Source: Sphingobacteriaceae bacterium
Lineage (GTDB): Bacteria; Bacteroidota; Bacteroidia; B-17B0; Aurantibacillaceae
Assembly (NCBI GenBank): GCA_025360355.1
Contig: JANYCL010000053.1
Coordinates: 1 to 5,225 of the forward strand
Direction of reading: 5' to 3'
DNA length: 5,225 nt
The notes under the pieces were generated by a model. It was not told the DNA's origin. It saw nothing but the letters and a program-made list of their open reading frames with translations, and did not search any database. Both the position numbers and the translations under genes were made by a program. Position 1 is the stretch's first letter; each line of letters begins with the position of its first letter. Of the stretch, positions 1 to 5,225 are shown one piece after another.

Positions 1-683
1 TTAACATTCACTTCGGTTAAATTCAAATACACACTTTCGGTTGGTCTTATTAAAGCAAGTTTCCCAATGTAATTTGAATTCAACTGATTCAAATATAAAG
101 GAGCAGTTGAAATACTATCGATGCGACGTAAAACAGCGCTATCGCCATTTATCGTAATATAAGAAGGATTTATAATTGGTTTAGCCACAACAAAACCTTT
201 TTCACCACTCGCAAAAATAACTGCTTTTACAGGAACATTTTTATTCATACCCATTTTAGCAGCGAAAAACAAAGTATCCGGACTGATCTTTTTAATATCC
301 ACATCAAGCTTCGTATATTGTTTAAGATTGATATTGCCTGAACTTATCACGAAATTTTGCGATTTGTTGTCGCCTTTTAAACTATTAAAATCGATCTGTA
401 TCGGACTAAAAGGTTTATTCATTAAAACAAAGAATAGCTTTAGTCCGCTCGTTTTAATATCGAAACGTAATTGACTTGGTAATTCCGAAAGCAAAGTTTT
501 ATTCGCCGGAAGGTTACTAAACTTTACAGGAATATTAATTGAATAATAATAAGTGGTGTTTAAGGCGTGACTTAACCACAAAAAACCTGAAATAATAAGA
601 CAAACAATAAAGGCAGATAATTTACCGCGCATTAATTTTTGTTTAATGCTATTGCCCGAGTCTGCCGAATTATTATTTGCCAA
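1..683 (-). CDS. YbbR-domain membrane-anchored protein, partial (C-terminus beyond left edge)
   Basis: The frame stays open for about 227 codons to the left edge with no stop, so the C-terminal part is missing. The N-terminus has one hydrophobic segment (KLSAFIVCLIISGFLWLSHA, about residues 20-39 from the TTG start) followed by a predicted extracytoplasmic region. Residues from about 145 to the edge read as a YbbR-like repeat: NVPVKAVIFASGEKGFVVAK, then an INPSYITINGDSAVLRRIDS stretch, then a PLYLNQL strand. The family includes CdaR, a membrane regulator of the diadenylate cyclase CdaA in Firmicutes; no cyclase gene is visible here, so that role is not implied. The start is uncertain. TTG at 683 lies 6 bases after the yajC stop and gives a plausible 17-residue cytoplasmic tail; the first ATG is at 632 and leaves only four residues before the membrane segment. 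No upstream ATG exists before the in-frame TAG at 687-689. It is probably co-transcribed with yajC. Confidence 0.85.
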   Translation of the reverse strand, partial: MANNNSADSGNSIKQKLMRGKLSAFIVCLIISGFLWLSHALNTTYYYSINIPVKFSNLPANKTLLSELPSQLRFDIKTSGLKLFFVLMNKPFSPIQIDFNSLKGDNKSQNFVISSGNINLKQYTKLDVDIKKISPDTLFFAAKMGMNKNVPVKAVIFASGEKGFVVAKPIINPSYITINGDSAVLRRIDSISTAPLYLNQLNSNYIGKLALIRPTESVYLNLTEVNV

Positions 684-689
684 GTTCTA

Positions 690-1022
690 TTATGGATTTT
701 GATTTAAAGTTGCCGATGCATCCTGAGATACTGCGTTCTTAGATATTTTCATCTTCGTGCCATCTTCAACTTCCATTATGATAGTTGCATCTTCGCGCAT
801 CTCTACAATTTTACCATAAATACCGCCGATGGTTAAAATTTTATCGCCCTTTTTTAAAGCCTCAATGTATTTTTTTTGATCTTTTGATTTTTTTACTTGT
901 GGACGGATCATGAAAAAATAAAATACTACTACTATTAATACTAGTGGTAAAATTTGCATGATCGGATTTCCGCCTTGTGCGCCTCCTGCCGGTGCTCCCA
1001 TTAAAATGAACTGTTGTAACAT
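690..1022 (-). CDS. yajC: Preprotein translocase accessory subunit YajC
   Basis: The 110-residue product matches YajC in length and architecture. A short glycine-rich N-terminus (GAPAGGAQGGNP, residues 9-20) leads into one membrane segment (about 21-38), followed by the family hallmark FYFFMIRPQ (residues 34-42), a lysine-rich stretch (44-51), and a small cytoplasmic beta domain with GDKILTIGGIYGKIVE (59-74) and DGTKMKISKNAV (87-98). YajC is an inner-membrane protein that associates with SecDF and the SecYEG translocon; in E. coli it is not essential. The ATG at 1022 is the natural start because the membrane segment follows at the usual distance. No Shine-Dalgarno sequence is visible; instead the start codon abuts a degenerate A/T-rich repeat (1023-1059). 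The YbbR gene follows within a few bases, and the DUF1573 lipoprotein gene lies upstream on the same strand. Confidence 0.96.
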   Translation of the reverse strand: MLQQFILMGAPAGGAQGGNPIMQILPLVLIVVVFYFFMIRPQVKKSKDQKKYIEALKKGDKILTIGGIYGKIVEMREDATIIMEVEDGTKMKISKNAVSQDASATLNQNP

Positions 1023-1059
1023 AGATTTGAAGATTGAAAGATTTAAGGTTTAAAGATTA
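1023..1059 (-). repeat. Degenerate short tandem repeat in the yajC 5' leader
   Basis: Read on the plus strand, the bases next to the yajC start codon break into five imperfect 7-8 base units: AGATTTGA, AGATTGA, AAGATTTA, AGGTTTA, AAGATTA. On the coding strand this gives a C-poor, A/T-rich leader of the AATCTT/TAAATCT type ending at the ATG. The rest of the 137-base gap (1060-1159) holds no gene that I can support. It contains a short perfect inverted repeat, CGTTTG-TT-CAAACG (1098-1111), too small and without a T-run to be called a terminator, and a repetitive stretch with TTCGT recurring between 1082 and 1101. Function is unknown; an unstructured leader favouring translation without a Shine-Dalgarno sequence is one possibility. 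Confidence 0.5.
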
Positions 1060-1159
1060 TAATTTGTATTTATTTTATTTGTTCGTACTTCGTTTTTCGT
1101 TTGTTCAAACGTTCTATTGTTTCTTAACTGTTTACTACCAACTGCCACTGCATACTTTT

Positions 1160-1633
1160 TTAACTTTCTTCTTTAAGCGTTTCAGGAACTATTATATCAG
1201 TCTTAATTTTTACGATACGTGTGCTTGGCTCGCAATTTGTTATAATGGTAATACTTTTTTCCTGGATGCCGCTTTTTCCTTCGCTGCTAAAAATAACATT
1301 TACTTTTCCTTCTTTACCCGGTAAAATTGGTTCTTTTGGCCATTCCGGTACAGTACAACCACAACTTCCGGCTGCAGCCGATATAATTAAATTAGTACTG
1401 CCGGTGTTTTTGAATTTAAAAGCAAAACTTACTTTTTCACCCTGAGTTATACGGCCAAAGTCATGAACTTCCTCCTCAAACTTAATATCTGGTCCTTTTG
1501 AGGTTGATTTACCATCCGCCGATGCAGAATTAGTAACATCATTGGTTGAAATGCCTCCGTTTTCCTTCTTATCATTACTGCACGACACCAAAAGCGTCAT
1601 TAAAACTGCAATAAAACCAAGCTTCCGAAACAT
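1160..1633 (-). CDS. DUF1573 domain-containing lipoprotein
   Basis: The 157-residue product begins with a lipoprotein signal: basic start MFRK, hydrophobic core LGFIAVLMTL, and lipobox LVSC with the acylated cysteine at residue 18. A polar Ser/Asn/Lys-rich linker follows (about 19-48), then one DUF1573 domain (about 51-147). The domain shows the family features FEEEVHDFGRITQGE (52-66), a FKFKNTG strand (73-79), and SCGCTVPEWPKEPILPGKEG (90-109) with Cys91 and Cys93. The fold is predicted to be Ig-like and the molecular role is not established. Two starts are close together: a TTG at 1639 and an ATG at 1633; I chose the ATG because it gives a compact signal peptide and no reason favours TTG. 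In other Bacteroidota this gene commonly sits beside yajC and often follows nusB; here the upstream neighbour is guaB on the opposite strand, so it is the first gene of its unit. No convincing promoter was found for it. Confidence 0.9.
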   Translation of the reverse strand: MFRKLGFIAVLMTLLVSCSNDKKENGGISTNDVTNSASADGKSTSKGPDIKFEEEVHDFGRITQGEKVSFAFKFKNTGSTNLIISAAAGSCGCTVPEWPKEPILPGKEGKVNVIFSSEGKSGIQEKSITIITNCEPSTRIVKIKTDIIVPETLKEES

Positions 1634-1691
1634 ATTCAAATAATTTGCTCATAAAGGTAACATTTAATTAATTATCATATTATGGCTAAAC

Positions 1692-1721
1692 TTGACTTAC
1701 CGGTTTTTTTAACTATATTTG
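1692..1721 (+). promoter_or_regulatory. Predicted guaB promoter, Bacteroidota sigma type
   Basis: A TTG at 1692-1694 is followed 19 bases later by TATATTTG at 1714-1721. This matches the Bacteroidota primary promoter form (TTG near -33, TAnnTTTG near -7) in both sequence and spacing. Transcription would start a few bases downstream, about 1726-1730, leaving an untranslated leader of roughly 22-26 bases before the guaB ATG at 1752. The leader has no Shine-Dalgarno sequence. The element lies in the divergent gap 1634-1751 shared with the DUF1573 gene. The placement is a motif match, not a measured start. Confidence 0.72.
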
Positions 1722-1751
1722 CCTGAATTTTATTATCTTAAAATTCATCCT

Positions 1752-3230
1752 ATGGCCGCATCATATCTAGCACAAAAGTTTGTCCCCGAAGGGCTAACCT
1801 ACGACGACGTATTATTAGTGCCCGATTACTCGGAAATACTTCCACGTGAGGTAAATATATCGAGTTACTTTACCCGTGAGATCAAGTTAAATACACCAAT
1901 AGTATCGGCTGCTATGGATACTGTAACGGAGTATCAGTTAGCTATTGCTATTGCGCAAGAAGGCGGGATTGGTGTTTTGCATAAGAATATGAGTATTGAA
2001 GATCAGGCTATGCATGTGAGAAAGGTAAAACGCAGCGAAAGCGGTATGATCGTAGATCCGGTTACTCTTGATGAAAACGCCACGATCGGCGAAGCGCTTG
2101 CTCTTATTGCGGAAAACAAAATTGGCGGTATTCCCATTATAAATAAAAAACACCAACTGGTAGGTATTATCACTAACCGCGATCTGCGTTTCGAGAAAAA
2201 TTTTAAACGTCCGGTAAGAGAAGTTATGACTCCTGCTAAAGAAACCATAACGGCTAAATTCGGTATTACTTTAAAACAAGCCGAAATTATTCTACAAGAT
2301 CATAAAATAGAAAAACTACCCATAGTTGATAAAGGAAATAAGCTTGTTGGTTTAATTACTTATAAGGATATTATTAAAATTAAAGTACGGCCTAATTCGT
2401 GTAAAGATGAAATGGGACGTTTACGCGTTGCTGCAGGCGTTGGTGTTACTTTTGATGCTATTGAACGTGTTGATGCATTAGTTGCCGCAGGTGTTGATGC
2501 GATCGTAATTGATACAGCTCACGGTCATTCGAAAGGTGTTATTGATAAATTAAAAGAAGTAAAAAAGAAATATAAAGATCTGCAAATTGTTATTGGGAAT
2601 ATTGCAACAGGTAAAGCTGCATTAGATCTGTACAAAGCCGGCGCAGATGGTGTGAAAGTTGGTATTGGCCCAGGTTCTATTTGTACAACCCGCATCATTG
2701 CAGGTGTTGGTGTTCCGCAATTATCAGCCATTTTAGATGTGGCAGAAGCTTTAAAAGGAAAAGGTGTTCCGCTTATTGCGGATGGTGGTATCCGTTTTAC
2801 AGGTGATGTTGTGAAAGCATTAGCCGCAGGTGCGGGAACCGTTATGATGGGCGGAATGTTCGCGGGTGTTGAAGAAAGTCCGGGCGAAACAATTATTTTC
2901 GAAGGACGTAAATTCAAATCCTATCGCGGCATGGGATCAATGGAAGCCATGCAAAAAGGTTCTAAGGACCGTTATTTCCAGGATGCAGAAGATGATATTA
3001 AAAAATTAGTGCCGGAAGGGATCAGCGGACGAGTTCCTTACAAAGGAAGTTTAGCGGAAGTGATCTATCAGGTGATCGGTGGTTTGCGCGCAGGCATGGG
3101 ATATTGTGGTGCAAAAGATATTAAAGCGTTACAAAAAGCTAAATTCATTCGCATTACCGCTGCCGGCGTTAAGGAAAGTCATCCGCACGATGTTGTTATT
3201 ACACGCGAAGCACCAAATTATAGCAGATAA
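1752..3230 (+). CDS. guaB: Inosine-5'-monophosphate dehydrogenase
   Basis: GuaB oxidises IMP to XMP with NAD+, the committed step of guanine nucleotide synthesis, in the cytoplasm as a tetramer. The 492-residue product has the full family layout: N-terminal barrel part with GLTYDDVLLVP (14-24) and SAAMDTVTE (52-60); a Bateman module of two CBS domains (about 97-210) inserted in the barrel; IDTAHGHS (253-260); the catalytic loop GIGPGSICTTR (304-314) with Cys311 as nucleophile; the phosphate-binding DGGIR (344-348); and the mobile flap with SYRGMGSM (390-397) and DRYFQ (406-410), carrying the catalytic Arg407-Tyr408 pair. PEGISGRVPYKG follows (421-432). A TTG at 1719 would add 11 residues, but it lies inside the predicted -7 element and so is probably not transcribed; the ATG at 1752 also gives the usual family length. 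It diverges from the DUF1573 gene. Nothing appears damaged. Confidence 0.97.
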   Translation: MAASYLAQKFVPEGLTYDDVLLVPDYSEILPREVNISSYFTREIKLNTPIVSAAMDTVTEYQLAIAIAQEGGIGVLHKNMSIEDQAMHVRKVKRSESGMIVDPVTLDENATIGEALALIAENKIGGIPIINKKHQLVGIITNRDLRFEKNFKRPVREVMTPAKETITAKFGITLKQAEIILQDHKIEKLPIVDKGNKLVGLITYKDIIKIKVRPNSCKDEMGRLRVAAGVGVTFDAIERVDALVAAGVDAIVIDTAHGHSKGVIDKLKEVKKKYKDLQIVIGNIATGKAALDLYKAGADGVKVGIGPGSICTTRIIAGVGVPQLSAILDVAEALKGKGVPLIADGGIRFTGDVVKALAAGAGTVMMGGMFAGVEESPGETIIFEGRKFKSYRGMGSMEAMQKGSKDRYFQDAEDDIKKLVPEGISGRVPYKGSLAEVIYQVIGGLRAGMGYCGAKDIKALQKAKFIRITAAGVKESHPHDVVITREAPNYSR

Positions 3231-3239
3231 ATGTTTGGT

Positions 3240-3303
3240 TGTTTGATGTTTTAGGTTTAATGTTCCTGAAACAACAAAACATTAAACATAAAAACATTAA
3301 ACA
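3240..3303. repeat. Long imperfect inverted repeat between guaB and def
   Basis: The arm at 3240-3264 (25 bases) is the reverse complement of 3278-3303 (26 bases) apart from two mismatches and one bulged A. The inner 10 bases pair perfectly: GTTTAATGTT (3255-3264) with AACATTAAAC (3278-3287). The loop is 13 bases (CCTGAAACAACAA). As RNA it would form a long A-U-rich hairpin starting 9 bases after the guaB stop and ending 5 bases before the def start. No T-run follows, so it does not look like a classical intrinsic terminator. It could be an RNA-processing or translation-control element, or a small dispersed repeat; the sequence alone does not decide. Confidence 0.7.
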
Positions 3304-3308
3304 TAAAA
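3279..3308 (+). repeat. Two exact 15-base tandem copies abutting the def start codon
   Basis: The unit ACATTAAACATAAAA occurs twice without a gap (3279-3293 and 3294-3308), and the def ATG follows at once at 3309. The tract overlaps the right arm of the inverted repeat at 3240-3303. It replaces any Shine-Dalgarno sequence and leaves an A-rich, G-free stretch in front of the start, which may suit initiation in Bacteroidota. No TAnnTTTG promoter was seen in the guaB-def gap, so def may be read from guaB or from an unrecognised promoter. Confidence 0.75.
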
Positions 3309-3917
3309 ATGGTATTACCGGTTGTTGTATATGGAGATCCTGTTCTAAGAAAAGTTGGAGCAGAGATTGATAAAAATTACGAAGGACTAGAACAGTTGAT
3401 CGCAGACATGTTTGAGACCATGTACAGCGCTAATGGTGTTGGAATAGCAGCTCCACAAATTGGGAAAGCGATCCGTTTATTTGTTATTGATGCTACTCCA
3501 TTCGCAGAAAGAGATGAAGATGATGAAGAGGAAAGTGAATTTTCAGAAAAAGAATTGGAACAATTAAAAAATTTCAAAAAGGTATTTATAAACGCTCAAA
3601 TTATTGGAGAAGACGGTAAAGAATGGAAATTTAATGAAGGATGTTTAAGCATTCCGAAATTACGTGAAGATGTAATGCGTAAACCAAAAATAAAAATTAA
3701 GTATTTCGATCAGAATTTTGAAAAACATACCGAAGAATATGATGGAATAATTGCACGCGTCATTCAACACGAATACGATCATATTCAAGGTGTTTTATTT
3801 ACGGACAGGATCAGTCCGGTTAGACGAAGCATGATATCCGGTAAATTAACCGATATCAGCAAAGGAAAAACAAACCCCGATTATAAAATTAAAGTCTACA
3901 AGGCTAAAACTAAATGA
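3309..3917 (+). CDS. def: Peptide deformylase
   Basis: Def is a cytoplasmic metalloenzyme that removes the formyl group from the N-terminal methionine of new proteins. All three active-site motifs are present in the 202-residue product: GVGIAAPQ (43-50), EGCLS (110-114) with metal ligand Cys112, and HEYDH (154-158) with ligands His154 and His158 and catalytic Glu155. The spacing is that of a bacterial enzyme, apart from an acidic, lysine-poor insertion between the strand LFVID (57-61) and VFINAQI (92-98): residues 67-86 contain DEDDEEE and a run of Glu/Ser. A shorter insertion at this point is usual in Bacteroidota enzymes as I know them. The extended C-terminus (about 167-202) is basic. Its stop codon overlaps the next start (ATGA at 3914-3917), so the downstream TPR gene is probably translationally coupled. 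The start follows a tandem repeat directly. Confidence 0.97.
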   Translation: MVLPVVVYGDPVLRKVGAEIDKNYEGLEQLIADMFETMYSANGVGIAAPQIGKAIRLFVIDATPFAERDEDDEEESEFSEKELEQLKNFKKVFINAQIIGEDGKEWKFNEGCLSIPKLREDVMRKPKIKIKYFDQNFEKHTEEYDGIIARVIQHEYDHIQGVLFTDRISPVRRSMISGKLTDISKGKTNPDYKIKVYKAKTK

Positions 3918-4528
3918 AAAAAATACTTCAGAATATATTAATTCTAATATTAGCTGCGTTTGTAGTTTTTTTAATGTTTTATAATTGCACAGGAGCGAAA
4001 ACAGAAGAGCAGCCAAAAACAGAAGTAAAAGATTCAACACAAAAAACAAATTCAGCTTATACAAACGAATGCCGCACTTTATATCTTGATGCTTGTAAAA
4101 ATGACAGCATTATTTTAACAGCAACCGAATTAGACAAAAAAGTGGCGAACAAAGCAATCAAAGCTTTTGCTGATTTTAGTTTTTATTGTCCAACCGATAC
4201 TTTAGCTCCCATATTTTTATTAAAGGCAGGACAAATTGCGCAAAGCATAAATAATTTACCACAGGCGCAATTAAGTTTTGAAAGAGTAATAAATGATTTC
4301 CCGAATTTTAAAAATCGCGGAGCAGCGATGTTCTTATTAGCGCAATTGTATGATGAGCCTGCAATGTTGAATGATGAAGAAAAAGCAAGAGAATTGTATG
4401 GACAAATAATAAATACTTTTCCTAATACCGATTGGGCAAAAAACGCATCAGATGCCAGAACTTTACTTGGTAAAACTGATGAGCAGATCATAAAGGAATT
4501 CGAAAAAAAGAATTCTAAGAAGAAGTAA
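3914..4528 (+). CDS. Membrane-anchored tetratricopeptide repeat protein
   Basis: The 204-residue product starts with MKK and a strongly hydrophobic segment (about 4-23), then Cys25 in FYNCTG, a Lys/Glu/Thr-rich linker (about 28-48), and a helical region with two recognisable TPR-like units: about 97-131 (FLLKAGQIAQ...AQLSFERVINDFPN) and about 137-171 (AAMFLLAQLYDE...ARELYGQIINTFPN). The resemblance is to the TPR units of BamD/YbgF-type envelope proteins. The tail LLGKTDEQIIKEFEKK (184-199) resembles the end of TPR proteins I associate with Bacteroidota. The N-terminus may be a lipoprotein signal, but Asn at -1 and Tyr at -2 relative to Cys25 do not fit a canonical lipobox, so a simple membrane anchor is as likely. 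Three further cysteines (53, 61, 92) lie in the exported part. The start overlaps the def stop by 4 bases. The partner and exact function are unknown; TPR regions usually bind proteins. Confidence 0.88.
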   Translation: MKKILQNILILILAAFVVFLMFYNCTGAKTEEQPKTEVKDSTQKTNSAYTNECRTLYLDACKNDSIILTATELDKKVANKAIKAFADFSFYCPTDTLAPIFLLKAGQIAQSINNLPQAQLSFERVINDFPNFKNRGAAMFLLAQLYDEPAMLNDEEKARELYGQIINTFPNTDWAKNASDARTLLGKTDEQIIKEFEKKNSKKK

Positions 4529-4556
4529 CTTTTTCAAAATTTAATTCTAAACCTAA

Positions 4557-5195
4557 ATGAATACAATTACTGAAGATCTAATTAAATTGGTTTTAGCACT
4601 GATATTTGGTGCCATCATTGGAACTGAGAGAGAATACAAAACAAAAGCAGCAGGGTTCCGTACCGTTATACTTATCATGGTTGGCTCCACTTTATTTACC
4701 ATAATTAGCGGCATATTTGGAAAAAACACTGACCCGACACGAATTGCTTCTAACATCGTAACCGGTATTGGTTTTATTGGTGCAGGTGCAATTTTTAAGG
4801 AAGGAAATTTTGTTAAAGGCCTTACAACAGCAGCCGTGATCTGGATCTCCGCCGCAATTGGAATGTCAATTGGTATTGGTCAGTATGAATTCGCTTTTTT
4901 ATCGCTTTGTATTGTAATGTCAGTTTTACTTGGCTTTTCCTGGTTTCAAAATATTATTGATAAAACCAATGTTAGTAAGGCTTACAAAATAACACTCATA
5001 GGACATACACTTGAAAAGCAAAATGAACTTGATTCTTTGTTTTCTAAATATAAATTAAATGCTAAATGTATTAACAGAGGTAAACGTACTTCAGAAATGT
5101 ATTTAACTTATTCCGTTAGAGGCCGTGAAAAGCATCATGATGAATTGGTGCAGGAATTTTATTCAAATGGATTAGTTGATTCTTTTGAGTGTTAA
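4557..5195 (+). CDS. MgtC/SapB family inner-membrane protein
   Basis: The 212-residue product matches the MgtC family in order of motifs: GAIIGTERE (18-26), KAAGFRT (30-36), VTGIGFIGAGAIF (68-80) and GLTTAAVIW (88-96). About five membrane segments are visible (roughly 7-22, 35-53, 64-80, 89-107, 110-129). The remainder (about 140-212) is a soluble C-terminal domain; the pattern YKITLIGH...NELDSLFSKYKL suggests the ACT-like fold found in longer MgtC proteins. In Salmonella and Mycobacterium MgtC aids growth at low magnesium and in macrophages, acting on the F1Fo ATPase in Salmonella; many environmental homologues have unknown roles, so I do not give the symbol mgtC. The gene begins 28 bases after the TPR gene, without a Shine-Dalgarno sequence or a recognisable promoter in the gap, and may be read with the genes upstream. 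Confidence 0.93.
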   Translation: MNTITEDLIKLVLALIFGAIIGTEREYKTKAAGFRTVILIMVGSTLFTIISGIFGKNTDPTRIASNIVTGIGFIGAGAIFKEGNFVKGLTTAAVIWISAAIGMSIGIGQYEFAFLSLCIVMSVLLGFSWFQNIIDKTNVSKAYKITLIGHTLEKQNELDSLFSKYKLNAKCINRGKRTSEMYLTYSVRGREKHHDELVQEFYSNGLVDSFEC

Positions 5196-5225
5196 ACTAC
5201 TCTGTTAATTCGCCGCACAGATCTT

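Noticed and set aside
1098..1113. CGTTTG/CAAACG inverted repeat as a terminator after the DUF1573 gene, and AACGTTTG as a yajC -7 element.
   Set aside because: The stem is only 6 pairs with a 2-base loop and no T-run; the -7 candidate has a mismatch and no TTG at 17-23 bases.
1034..1445. Two plus-strand open frames (1034-1324 and 1221-1445) opposite the DUF1573 gene.
   Set aside because: They are antisense to a well-supported lipoprotein gene, have no family resemblance, and their composition (many Phe/Tyr/Leu) is what the complement of a Lys/Glu-rich gene gives.
1652..1659. A near -7 element for the DUF1573 gene (TACCTTTA on the minus strand, against TAnnTTTG).
   Set aside because: It lacks the final G and has no TTG at the required distance upstream, so it is too weak to annotate as a promoter.
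2003..2917. Antisense open frames inside guaB (2003-2248, 2525-2917 and another at 1938-2156).
   Set aside because: They mirror the codon structure of guaB, one of the best-conserved genes here, and encode no recognisable domain.
3240..3303. The guaB-def inverted repeat as an intrinsic terminator for guaB.
   Set aside because: The stem is almost all A-U pairs and is followed by an A-rich stretch and the def start, not by a run of T.
5205..5225. A possible 3' end of a convergent minus-strand gene: the last 21 bases read KICAAN then a stop in one frame and are more GC-rich than the nearby gap.
   Set aside because: Seven codons are far too few to distinguish from chance; the sequence beyond the right edge would settle it.

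Overview
The window looks like ordinary chromosomal housekeeping DNA from a member of the Bacteroidota (Flavobacteriales/Sphingobacteriales-type, not resolvable further by eye). Three things point there. The DNA is AT-rich and has almost no Shine-Dalgarno sequences in front of good start codons. The one clear promoter has the TTG / TAnnTTTG form used by the Bacteroidota primary sigma factor. A DUF1573 lipoprotein - yajC - YbbR cluster and a peptide deformylase with an acidic insertion are also familiar from that phylum.

Layout. The left third (1-1633) is read on the minus strand: a DUF1573 lipoprotein, then after a 137-base leader yajC, then a few bases later a YbbR-domain membrane protein that runs off the left edge. 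The right two thirds are read on the plus strand: guaB (IMP dehydrogenase), a 78-base spacer holding a strong inverted and tandem repeat, def (peptide deformylase), a TPR protein whose start overlaps the def stop by 4 bases, and an MgtC-family membrane protein that ends 30 bases before the window does. The two groups diverge from a 118-base region (1634-1751) that carries the guaB promoter.

How the genes relate. The minus-strand set belongs to the cell envelope: YajC is an accessory subunit of the Sec translocon, and the other two are predicted envelope-anchored proteins. The plus-strand set mixes purine synthesis (GuaB), N-terminal protein maturation (Def), an envelope-anchored TPR protein and an inner-membrane MgtC-like protein. 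def and the TPR gene are very likely translationally coupled. All complete genes look intact. There is no mobile element, CRISPR array, RNA gene or phage signal.

I did not find a new biological system. The points most worth a second look are the repeat-built 5' leaders directly abutting the def and yajC start codons, two start-codon corrections (guaB and the DUF1573 gene), and a probable non-ATG start for the YbbR gene.
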